Shown: positions 16,517-22,905, counted from the first letter of the stretch. The stretch: 28,040 nt of DNA from an uncultured bacterium (GCA_903824515.1 CAIJXA010000087.1:1-28040); one strand, 5' to 3'. Made by a program: numbers and translations. The notes: generated from the sequence alone by a model not told the origin.

Positions 16517-16602
16517 AATCTACAAATTAGCTACAAATTTACAAATATCAGAAAAGCCATAAAACAAAAAATTTGTAGCTTTGAAAAGATTTTTAGATTT
16601 GT
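16517..16602. repeat. Degenerate inverted word repeat (ACAAATTT / AAATTTGT)
   Basis: AGCTACAAATTT (16529-16540) pairs perfectly with AAATTTGTAGCT (16569-16580) and AAATCTA (16517-16523) with TAGATTT (16594-16600). ACAAATT-type words recur on the left arm and TTTGTAG-type words on the right. It lies between the DUF5666-like gene and the MacA-type gene. Confidence 0.6.
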
Positions 16603-16638
16603 AGGACAGAAACTTTTTAAATTTCCGCGCTTGCTTAA

Positions 16639-17154
16639 TTATTGATTATTGAAAACTCGAATCAAATCCGCATTGATTATTCCATTATCGCCTGGTTTGC
16701 CAATCACCACAAGTCTTTCGTCATTTTTCAGATCCGTTATTTTCAAATCAGCCTGACCATTTTTAATCAAAGTCTTGTCGCCAACTGCCACGGTGTTTTC
16801 TTTGCCACTTGGATCCTTGATAATAATATTACCATCAGTAATCGAAACGATTGTGCCTGCAAGCCCATGCCCATTGCGAAAATTTTGGCCACCAAAATTG
16901 CGTGCCATCCCCATTGGCCCAGCAGGCCCACCTAATTGAGAATCAAATCTCTCGGGACCTCCATTCATAATCCTATCAGGGCCGCCCACAAAATTTCTTT
17001 CATAGTTGGCGCCCCATTGATAAGAATATCTGGCGCGACGCTCCCCCACGTGCACGCCCATTGCAAAAATAACTGCTCCAGCGATTAAAATTTCCAAAGT
17101 AGTTAGGATTGTTTTGAAATATCTTGATTGCGTTACTTTTTGAAGATCTGTCAT
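16639..17154 (-). CDS. Second membrane-anchored DUF5666-like protein
   Basis: The 171-residue protein has one helix (about 15-35), an Asn/Gly/Arg-rich linker (about 40-95) and a C-terminal domain, GTIVSITDGNIIIKDPSG...VGDKTLIKNG...ITDLKNDERLVVIGKPGDNGIINADLIRVF. The pattern of short strands with a DLKxxD-x-x-x-V-x-G turn is that of DUF5666. It differs from its relative at 12346-12816 in linker and sequence, so it is not a recent duplicate. It follows the sigma/anti-sigma pair and precedes the MacA-type gene, so it may be part of the stress regulon. The last codons (FNNQ-stop) fall in an ATTGATTATTG word like that at 14391-14461. Confidence 0.72.
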   Translation of the reverse strand: MTDLQKVTQSRYFKTILTTLEILIAGAVIFAMGVHVGERRARYSYQWGANYERNFVGGPDRIMNGGPERFDSQLGGPAGPMGMARNFGGQNFRNGHGLAGTIVSITDGNIIIKDPSGKENTVAVGDKTLIKNGQADLKITDLKNDERLVVIGKPGDNGIINADLIRVFNNQ

Positions 17155-17206
17155 ATAGTTTTTTTGATTTCTAAAAAATTACTATCACCGTCACTACCAT
17201 CTGTTA

Positions 17207-17295
17207 GTTCAATGTCTCTGACTTGAACTATTCTGTTCTTGATTACAAAAACTAAAATCCCAGAACCCTTTCGTTTCAGGTCAGAGACACTGAAC
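17207..17295. repeat. Inverted repeat spanning the anti-sigma stop codon
   Basis: The arms 17207-17228 and 17273-17295 are inverted copies with about two mismatches and one extra base, sharing the core TCAGAGACA. The loop is 44 bases. The TGA stop of the gene ending at 17276 is inside one arm. No T-run follows, so it is not a standard terminator; it could be an RNA stability or translation-coupling element. Confidence 0.6.
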
Positions 17296-17689
17296 CGACA
17301 TAACCTCCTTGTTGAAATTTCGCATATTGCCTGAGCAGCAACAAAAAGGTGAAAATTGGTAACAACGCTGCAGTGAACGAAAATGTCGGCAACGTTTCCA
17401 GCAATGAAAGGCTGTAATCTTGCCACGTCGCCAGCACGATTTTGAGATCTGAAAAAGCCAACATTGCCAAACTGAAAAATTCTGAAGCCAAAATTGCTCG
17501 TCCAAAAATTACTATTGCAACAAAGCTGGAAATTCCACAAACTGCTAGACTGAATTGAAAAAATCTTTGCTTGCGCAGAGCAGCTTTGACTTGCTCCTTT
17601 TCAATTCGCTGAAAAACTGCCTCTTTTAGACCTTTTGGCGGCTCAATTTCAGAAAACTTGTTTATAATTTCATCAAAATTTCTGTCCAT
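17276..17689 (-). CDS. Small two-helix membrane protein, probable anti-sigma factor
   Basis: The 137-residue protein has a charged cytosolic N-terminus (about 1-43, MDRNFDEIINKFSEIEPPKG...RIEKEQVKAALRKQ), then two hydrophobic stretches (about 45-65 and 100-120) and a short polar tail. It lies nine bases downstream of the ECF sigma gene, the classic place for a membrane-bound anti-sigma factor, and xIEPPxGL near the N-terminus is seen in such proteins. There is no zinc-binding HxxxCxxC motif, so if it is an anti-sigma factor it is not of the ZAS type. An overlapping frame at 17151-17540 was judged a shadow. The role is inferred from position and topology. Confidence 0.65.
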   Translation of the reverse strand: MDRNFDEIINKFSEIEPPKGLKEAVFQRIEKEQVKAALRKQRFFQFSLAVCGISSFVAIVIFGRAILASEFFSLAMLAFSDLKIVLATWQDYSLSLLETLPTFSFTAALLPIFTFLLLLRQYAKFQQGGYVGSVSLT

Positions 17690-17698
17690 ATGCTTGTA

Positions 17699-18298
17699 CT
17701 ACGAGACAGAAAAAGGTTTAGGTGCATTTATATTATTTGAAAAAGGTGCATTTTTCAAAAATATAATTGCACGGCGAAATTGGCTTTTGACGGTGTTGCT
17801 TGGGGCGCCGAGAATTTCGGCAATTTCGACCAAGGAAAAACCTTGCTGAAAATGCAAAAGAAAAATAGTTTTCATTTCAGGTGAAAGCGTGTCCAAAAAT
17901 CGTTGGGCATCTTTAGCATTGTCCATTTTTTGCCAAAGATCAGTTGAATTTAAAAAGTTTTGATCTTCAATAATTTCCAAAAGATTGCCGCCATCAGCAC
18001 TTTCAAAAACCGAAAAGGGCAAGGTCTTTTTCCTTTTTAGCCAGTCATAGGCTGAGTTTTTAGCAATAGCATAAAGCCAAGTTGAAAACTTTTTGTTTTT
18101 ATCAAAAGAAGCAAGATGCTTCCACATCTTCACAAAAACTTCTTGCACAAGATCTTGCGCAACGTTTTGATCACCCACAAGTTGAAAAGTAAAATTATAA
18201 AGTTGTTTCAAATAGCGGTCAATGAGCTTTTCTAAAGCCTTTTCATCTCCGCTGCGAAATTTTTGAACCAATTGTTCATCTGAGATATTCATAGTCAT
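17699..18298 (-). CDS. ECF-type RNA polymerase sigma factor
   Basis: The 199-residue protein is a group 4 (ECF) sigma factor. Region 2 covers about 8-90 (DEQLVQKFRSGDEKALEKLIDRY, QDLVQEVFVKMWKHLASFD, FSTWLYAIAKNSAYDWLKRKK) and region 4 about 138-185 (LSPEMKTIFLLHFQQGFSLVEIAEILGAPSNTVKSQFRRA), which reads the -35 box. A spacer (about 95-130) links them; no region 3 or 1.1. It is followed by a probable membrane anti-sigma partner, so it likely answers an envelope signal and drives the DUF5666/MacAB genes downstream. ATG 18298 and ATG 18292 are both possible starts. Confidence 0.95.
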   Translation of the reverse strand: MTMNISDEQLVQKFRSGDEKALEKLIDRYLKQLYNFTFQLVGDQNVAQDLVQEVFVKMWKHLASFDKNKKFSTWLYAIAKNSAYDWLKRKKTLPFSVFESADGGNLLEIIEDQNFLNSTDLWQKMDNAKDAQRFLDTLSPEMKTIFLLHFQQGFSLVEIAEILGAPSNTVKSQFRRAIIFLKNAPFSNNINAPKPFSVS

Positions 18299-18333
18299 TA
18301 CTACGCCGAAGGAAAAAGTTTATTTTTATGTTT

Positions 18334-18360
18334 ATTATAATAAATATTCTTATCGAGCAA
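18334..18360 (-). promoter_or_regulatory. Possible promoter of the sigma-factor operon
   Basis: A perfect TATAAT (minus strand 18339-18334) lies 35 bases upstream of the sigma-factor ATG, with TTGCTC (18360-18355) at a short 15-base spacing. The -10 box is strong, the -35 box uncertain. Confidence 0.4.
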
Positions 18361-18361
18361 G

Positions 18362-18565
18362 ATGAAATAAGTGCGGGATAGAAATAGGATAGGAATATGC
18401 TTTGCGAAATTATTTTGTAGGAATATATAGAAACATACTTCGTGAAATGCTGTAAAAATTAATTGCTTTTTTCGTTTCTATCATATTTCTGCTTTATTTC
18501 TGCCGTATTTTCATCATATCTCTATTTTATTTCTATCGCATTTCAACTTATTTCTATTGCATTAA
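18362..18565. repeat. Long degenerate inverted word repeat (GATAGAAATA / TATTTCTATC)
   Basis: Nearly the whole spacer between the MFS and sigma-factor genes is made of GAAATA/GATAGAAATA-like words in the left half and TATTTC/TTTCTATC-like words in the right half. The best arms, 18375-18399 and 18515-18539, match at 20 of 25 positions as inverted copies. Inside the left half there is also a direct near-repeat (GAATATGCTTTGCGAAAT, then GAAACATACTTCGTGAAAT). Predicted to fold as a long imperfect hairpin. Confidence 0.65.
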
Positions 18566-18566
18566 T

Positions 18567-20054
18567 TTACTCCACATGCACAGTCTCCGTGGAAACCTTT
18601 TCCACCTTTATCCAATAAGCGCCAAAAGCGCCAATGATGGCCATAATTCCAGCAATAATAAAGACGCGATCATAGGCAGCGACCTGAGCTTTCAAGATTA
18701 TTAGCGAAGTTCCAATTTGAAAATCAACCAGCTTGTGAGAATTGATCAAACTATTGCGGCCGATTTCCAAAACTTTACTGTTGGTCACGTTCTGCAAAAT
18801 GGTTCCAAAAACCGCAATCCCAAAAGCCCCTGCAATGTTTCGCGCCAAAGCCAGCACTGAAGAAGCTGCTCCAATTTCATTTTGTGGAACAGCAGAAGCA
18901 ATAATATTTGTTCGCTGCGCCATCCCAAAACCCATCCCAAAAGCCATGACTCCAAGTGGAACAATAATCGCCAAAGCAGAAGATCGCGGATCAGGACTGG
19001 AAAACATATATAATCCAATTCCTGCCACCAAGGTGCTAGCCATAATCACCCAGCGTGGCTGGACTTTTCCCGTCAAACTTCCGCCAAAAGGAGCTGCCAG
19101 TACCATCATAAAAGCCATTGGAATAAACAACATTCCTGTTTGGGTTGCATCATAACCAAGATAAGTCTGGGCAAAAATCGGAATTAAAAAAACTGATCCC
19201 ATCATGGTCATGAAAACCAAAAAATTGTTAGCCAGCACATTTACAAAGATTCTATTTTTGAAAAATTTCAAATCCACAATTGCGTCATCATGTCCTTGCT
19301 CAATTTTAATAAAAATTATGCCAAAAATCAAAGTCGCAAAATAGGCTAACATGCTATTAGAGGAAAGCCAACCCCACTCCAGTCCCTTGTCTAACACAAG
19401 CACAAAAGAACTTAGGGCTGCACCAAGGGTAATTGCTCCCCACCAATCAAATGAATGTTCCTTGAATCTTCTGCCGCCTTCTCTTACGAAAACCATTGCC
19501 AGCAGCAATCCCAAAATCCCAATTGGCAAATTAATCAAGAAAACACTCCGCCAACCAAAATTATCAATGAGCGGTCCGCCTAGCAGCGGTCCAAAGACGG
19601 AAGCTGCTGCAAAAGAAGAAGACCAGAGTCCCAATGCTTGCGCCCGCTCCTTACCGGGCTTAAAGGTGTACGCAATGATTGCCATTGCCGTTGGATAATC
19701 CGCACTACCAGCGATTGCCTGAATCACACGAAACACAATCATGGAACTCAAGCTCCAAGCGATGCCAGCCAAGATAGAACCGAAAATAAACAAACTAAAA
19801 CCAATAATATAAATTCGCTTTTGCCCATACACATCACCCAACTTTCCCCAAACTGGCACAAAAACGGCATTGGCTAAAATATAGGCCGTGGCAATCCAGC
19901 CTGCCGAAGAAACGGTGATGCCGAAATCACTAATAATTTTTGGCAACGCCAAATTCACGATTGTCTGATCAAGCCGACCCAAAAAAGTTCCCACAATCAC
20001 CGTGAAAAGCACCCACCATTTTAAATTATCTTCAGTGACAAACTTTTTTAACAT
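18567..20054 (-). CDS. MFS drug exporter, DHA2 (EmrB/QacA) family
   Basis: The 495-residue polytopic protein is a 14-helix proton-driven exporter. Family motifs: LDQTIVNLALP in TM1 (28-38, motif D1), GKLGDVYGQKR in the TM2-3 loop (70-80, motif A) and GPLLGGPLIDNFGWRSVFLI in TM5 (motif C, the antiporter motif). Substrates in the family are lipophilic drugs and dyes. It lies downstream of a MarR regulator and two adaptor genes, forming an EmrAB-like module. I start at the ATG at 20054; a TTG at 20060 is in frame but unnecessary. A 320-base repeat-filled spacer separates it from the adaptor gene, so it may have its own promoter (a TATATT box is nearby). Confidence 0.94.
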   Translation of the reverse strand: MLKKFVTEDNLKWWVLFTVIVGTFLGRLDQTIVNLALPKIISDFGITVSSAGWIATAYILANAVFVPVWGKLGDVYGQKRIYIIGFSLFIFGSILAGIAWSLSSMIVFRVIQAIAGSADYPTAMAIIAYTFKPGKERAQALGLWSSSFAAASVFGPLLGGPLIDNFGWRSVFLINLPIGILGLLLAMVFVREGGRRFKEHSFDWWGAITLGAALSSFVLVLDKGLEWGWLSSNSMLAYFATLIFGIIFIKIEQGHDDAIVDLKFFKNRIFVNVLANNFLVFMTMMGSVFLIPIFAQTYLGYDATQTGMLFIPMAFMMVLAAPFGGSLTGKVQPRWVIMASTLVAGIGLYMFSSPDPRSSALAIIVPLGVMAFGMGFGMAQRTNIIASAVPQNEIGAASSVLALARNIAGAFGIAVFGTILQNVTNSKVLEIGRNSLINSHKLVDFQIGTSLIILKAQVAAYDRVFIIAGIMAIIGAFGAYWIKVEKVSTETVHVE

Positions 20055-20084
20055 AGGCAAATAAATATAATAAACAAGAAAATC

Positions 20085-20340
20085 TGAACAAAAAAAGATA
20101 CAAATAACAAACGAGATACAAGAACCAAATAACAGACACCAAACAAAACTCGCTAATCAATTTTCAAATATTCAAACCGTTTGTGTTTTTGAATATTGGA
20201 ATTTGAAATTTATTTGGTTATTGTTTCTTGTATCTTAGTTATTTTTAAGCCATCGTTGTTTTTTGTGTTTTGGTTATTGAAATTTGTTTGTGATTTGTAT
20301 TTTGGTATTTGTATCTTTTATTATTTTATTTCCCGCATCT
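20085..20340. repeat. Very long degenerate inverted word repeat (ACAAATAAC / GTTATTTGT)
   Basis: This fills the 320-base gap between adaptor and MFS genes. GATACAAATA (20097-20106) pairs perfectly with TATTTGTATC (20306-20315). GATACAAGAACCAAATAA (20115-20132) pairs with the segment 20210-20234 apart from an insertion. TTCAAATATTCAAA (20163-20176) pairs with the segment 20186-20208. The left half is poor in G and T-rich words, the right half is the reverse, so the transcript could fold into a hairpin of about 220 bases. No coding frame is supported here. Confidence 0.7.
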
Positions 20341-20374
20341 TAATACTCCCAGGTCTTTAATTTAGGCACAATAA

Positions 20375-21028
20375 CTAGTTTTTAAAGATTGTTACTTTCG
20401 CTGACATTCCATTTTTCAATTCACTATATTTTTGAACATCAAACTTAATTTTCACATCAAATTGCCTGATTTCGCGCTGATCAGAAATGTTGAAAACCAC
20501 ACCTGATTGCCTCGAGGTTGGACTAACCTCATCCACAATTCCAGTATATTTATTTGAGCCAAAAGTATCCACCGTAAAGTTCACCAACTGTCCAATTTTA
20601 ATGACACCAAGTCCCTTGTCCTCATCAATGTGAGCCACGACGCGCAAATCAACAGGATGAATAACCGTCACGACTGACTCTCCAGCGCCAACTGTTTTAC
20701 CTTCATTGCTTTTTGCTTCAACAACCAAAGCTCGCTCCTCACTATGTAAAATCTGATTAGCGACTTGCGCAACCGGCGTGCCAGCCTCAATCTGCTGACC
20801 GCTTTCAACTAATATTTTTTGCAAAGTTCCACCTTGAATTGGCGCGATTGAAATTAGCGGCGCTTCAATGTCAGCCTTGTCTGTATAAATTTGATTGCGA
20901 GTAATAAATAGATAAAATGCGCCAATTGTGACAATAACTACAAGCAAGCAACCCCCAATAACTGCCGCTGATTTTGTGCTTTTACTTTGCTCTGGTGAAT
21001 GCTTTTTTTCTTCTGCAATATTTTCCAT
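20375..21028 (-). CDS. Compact HlyD/EmrA-like adaptor without a helical hairpin
   Basis: The 217-residue protein has a cytosolic tail, one membrane helix (about 20-42), a lipoyl domain whose two halves (ISIAPIQGGTLQKILVESGQ and VEAKSNEGKTVGAGESVVTV) are joined by only about 20 residues, and a beta-barrel domain (DLRVVAHIDEDKGLGVIKIGQ...LKNGMSAKVTIFKN). EmrA-type proteins are usually 350-390 residues with a long coiled-coil hairpin between the lipoyl halves; this one lacks it. The hairpin is what docks to an outer-membrane channel, so its absence fits a cell without one. It lies 24 bases after another short adaptor and upstream of the MFS exporter. Confidence 0.85.
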   Translation of the reverse strand: MENIAEEKKHSPEQSKSTKSAAVIGGCLLVVIVTIGAFYLFITRNQIYTDKADIEAPLISIAPIQGGTLQKILVESGQQIEAGTPVAQVANQILHSEERALVVEAKSNEGKTVGAGESVVTVIHPVDLRVVAHIDEDKGLGVIKIGQLVNFTVDTFGSNKYTGIVDEVSPTSRQSGVVFNISDQREIRQFDVKIKFDVQKYSELKNGMSAKVTIFKN

Positions 21029-21052
21029 TTTGATTTGTTGTTACTTGTTAAA

Positions 21053-21916
21053 TTAAAATGCAACGCTTGCGTGCATACCAGGCTTGATTGCTTCATCTGC
21101 CTCATCAAGCATTAGAGTAATTCTGTATGCCGATTTTCCTTGATTGTCGATAACGGTTGGATCAATAACACTAACTGTTGCAAGCATAGTTTTTTGACTA
21201 CCCAAAACATCAAACACAACCTTTGCCTTCTCTCCAACTATAATTTTAGCAACATCCAGCTCACTTGCGAAAGCCTCGATTTTTCGCAAAGGCTCCTTGG
21301 ATAAAATTGTCATAAAAGCTGGTACCGAAGCTCCTGCGACTTCACCAATCTCACCATCTTGCCGAGTAATGATACCGTCAAAGGGTGCTCTAAGGATGGT
21401 CTTTTCTAATTGAGCTGAAGCGCCCACAGTTGCGGATAAAGCTAAATCAACAGCACTTTGTTGCACGATAACGCTGTCCTTGTTGCTTGAAATTTGTGTC
21501 TGCTGCTGCTTGCGCTCATAACTTGAAAGTCCATGCAATTTCAATTCTTCCTTTTTAAGATCGTGACCAACCTTATTAAGCTCAGCCTTTGCGCCGAGCA
21601 AGGAAGCCTGCGCTGCACTGACCTCAGCTTGCAGATCAGCACTCTCTTGTGTGGCTAAGATATCTCCTGTTTTCACCACATCGCCAACTTTTTTTGAGAT
21701 TATTTTTATTTTTTCTGGAAGAATAAAGCCCAAATCAGCCTTTTTTTCGGAAACAACTTTTCCATCAAGCAAAATTTGCTCAGTAGTTTTTTTTGAAAGA
21801 GCTGGAGCCTCTTGTGCGCTTGGAGTAAATCCGTAATTTTTCCAAATATATCCAAAACCAATGCCACCAGCAATGACAATTACCGCCAATATCATATTTC
21901 TTGTTCTCTTATTCAT
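21053..21916 (-). CDS. Short RND/HlyD-type adaptor ending after the beta-barrel
   Basis: The 287-residue protein has an N-terminal helix (about 8-24), first lipoyl half (ADLGFILPEKIKIISKKVGD), a helical hairpin (about 95-170, Ala/Gln/Lys-rich), second lipoyl half (TILRAPFDGIITRQDGEIGEV) and a beta-barrel domain ending GMHASVAF. The membrane-proximal domain of RND-type adaptors is missing; the reading frame ends cleanly, so this is either natural shortening or an old truncation. It is complementary to the next gene: this one keeps the hairpin, the other lacks it. Both lie in a MarR - adaptor - adaptor - MFS cluster. Confidence 0.85.
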   Translation of the reverse strand: MNKRTRNMILAVIVIAGGIGFGYIWKNYGFTPSAQEAPALSKKTTEQILLDGKVVSEKKADLGFILPEKIKIISKKVGDVVKTGDILATQESADLQAEVSAAQASLLGAKAELNKVGHDLKKEELKLHGLSSYERKQQQTQISSNKDSVIVQQSAVDLALSATVGASAQLEKTILRAPFDGIITRQDGEIGEVAGASVPAFMTILSKEPLRKIEAFASELDVAKIIVGEKAKVVFDVLGSQKTMLATVSVIDPTVIDNQGKSAYRITLMLDEADEAIKPGMHASVAF

Positions 21917-21966
21917 ATTATTTACTAGTTCTTATTAATATTAAGAAGTTTGTGCCTTGATAACTA

Positions 21967-22374
21967 TTATTCGACAGAAATTTTTTTCAAGATTTTTTCA
22001 AGCTGCTGTTGTTCCCCCATTGAAAGACGACTGAGGTTTGTGCGCATTTTTTCAGCCATTAATTTCTTATGTGTCTCCAAAAACTTCTTCCCTTTTTTTG
22101 AAATCAAAATTCGCACAATTCTTCTGTCATCTTTCTCGACTTGCCGATAAACTAATTCATCTTCTGCAAGCTTGCCAACAAGCGATGTGGCTGAGGGAGG
22201 GGTGATTCCGAGATAGTCCGCCAACTCTTTCATTAGCGGTTTTTTATTTTGCACAATACCTAGCGCAATCAAGTGCAAGGGTGAACAATTCTTACTTTTT
22301 AACGCCTTTTGTTCATGCATCATCCTGCGAGTAGTAAAGATAAGCGAGATGATTCGCTCAATACGATCAGACAT
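21967..22374 (-). CDS. MarR-family transcriptional regulator
   Basis: The 135-residue protein has the MarR winged-helix layout: dimerisation helices at both ends, a helix-turn-helix at about 47-70 (MKELADYLGITPPSATSLVGKL) and a wing with the family's DxRR motif (KDDRRIVRILISKKGK, about 81-96). MarR proteins bind palindromic sites as dimers and release them when bound by phenolic or drug ligands. It is the first gene of the cluster leading to two adaptors and an EmrB-like exporter, and a palindrome overlaps its own promoter (22393-22405), so it is expected to be autoregulated and to control the export genes. The C-terminal helix is short but intact. Confidence 0.95.
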   Translation of the reverse strand: MSDRIERIISLIFTTRRMMHEQKALKSKNCSPLHLIALGIVQNKKPLMKELADYLGITPPSATSLVGKLAEDELVYRQVEKDDRRIVRILISKKGKKFLETHKKLMAEKMRTNLSRLSMGEQQQLEKILKKISVE

Positions 22375-22392
22375 AGTTAGCTTTATTAATTA

Positions 22393-22433
22393 TTAGATAG
22401 TCTAAGTATATTGCGTGCTCGTGATTATGTCAA
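22393..22433 (-). promoter_or_regulatory. MarR-controlled promoter with overlapping operator
   Basis: Minus strand: perfect TTGACA (22433-22428), 17-base spacer, TATACT (22410-22405). A 13-base palindrome TTAGATAGTCTAA (22393-22405) begins at the last base of the -10 box and covers the predicted start site near 22398. This is the usual place for a MarR operator that blocks polymerase; the adjacent marR gene supports it. Confidence 0.75.
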
Positions 22434-22447
22434 GTCTTTTCTGCAAA

Positions 22448-22477
22448 TAAAAAAAACGACCCTTACGGATCGTTTTT
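22448..22477 (-). terminator. Terminator of the pilin-like cluster
   Basis: AAAACGACCC and GGATCGTTTT pair with one mismatch around a four-base loop; on the minus strand the stem runs into T8. It follows the stop of the gene at 22495-22851 and separates the pilin cluster from the marR promoter. Confidence 0.75.
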
Positions 22478-22494
22478 AAGCAAAAAACATTTAA

Positions 22495-22851
22495 CTAGAT
22501 CTGAGTGTTATTTCCACCGAGCAATCCTTTGACAGCTTGTAGGATCACAATTCCCAACAAAGCCACAATAACTCCGGTAATCGAAGCAATTAAAGCCTTC
22601 TTTCCTAATCCAATTTGATCTTCATTTCCTGCTGCAGTCAAATAGATAATTCCAGAAATAACAAACCCAATAACTCCCAAGATTCCAACCATAATCAAAA
22701 GAAATCTCATTCCGTTTGTAATGATATTGGTAATTGAACCTGCTGGAAGATTTGTTCCTCCGCCTGCAGATGTATCAAGTTGAGCGAGTGCTATAGCTGG
22801 AGCCGCAACAAGTGCCGAAGCCAAACCATAAGCAATTTTTTTTATATTCAT
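22495..22851 (-). CDS. TrbC/VirB2-like small pilin, copy 1
   Basis: The 118-residue protein has a Sec-type signal (MNIKKIAYGLASALVAAPAIALAQ, cleavage likely after ALA) and then the two-helix core shared with the next three genes: helix 1 (about 50-70, FLLIMVGILGVIGFVISGIIYL), the loop TAAGNED (72-78), a basic patch (GKKA) and helix 2 (about 88-110). This is the topology of VirB2/TrbC-type pilins and similar small proteins of Patescibacteria. The frame is open upstream to 22926, but a perfect AGGAGG (22864-22859) seven bases before the ATG at 22851 fixes the start. Role in a pilus or secretion surface structure is inferred; no ATPase of such a system is in the window. Confidence 0.8.
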   Translation of the reverse strand: MNIKKIAYGLASALVAAPAIALAQLDTSAGGGTNLPAGSITNIITNGMRFLLIMVGILGVIGFVISGIIYLTAAGNEDQIGLGKKALIASITGVIVALLGIVILQAVKGLLGGNNTQI

Positions 22852-22858
22852 AAGCACA

Positions 22859-22905
22859 CCTCCTTTCGCTAAATTTCTCAAAATCTCTGATTTTGCTAGA
22901 AATTT
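22859..22905 (-). promoter_or_regulatory. Consensus ribosome-binding site below a leader hairpin
   Basis: AGGAGG (22864-22859), extended as AAAGGAGGTG, is the best Shine-Dalgarno site in the window and sets the start at 22851. Immediately upstream lies a strong hairpin: AAATTTCT (22871-22878) and CAAAATC (22879-22885) pair with GATTTTG (22889-22895) and AGAAATTT (22898-22905), with a two-base bulge. Such a 5' stem-loop next to a strong ribosome site usually marks a stable, highly translated mRNA. Confidence 0.7.

Noticed and set aside
17151..17540. Minus-strand frame overlapping the anti-sigma-like gene
   Set aside because: The alternative frame at 17276-17689 has two clean membrane helices, fits the sigma gene spacing and resembles anti-sigma proteins; the overlapping frame is rich in Cys, Trp and Phe with no pattern.
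2587..17689. Shared heptapeptide EIEPPKG in the lysozyme-like protein and the anti-sigma-like protein
   Set aside because: It precedes a membrane segment in one and a charged helix in the other; with no further similarity it is most likely coincidence.
18362..20340. Possible CRISPR arrays in the two long repeat-filled spacers
   Set aside because: There are no fixed-length repeats with unique spacers and no cas genes; the copies are degenerate and occur in both orientations.
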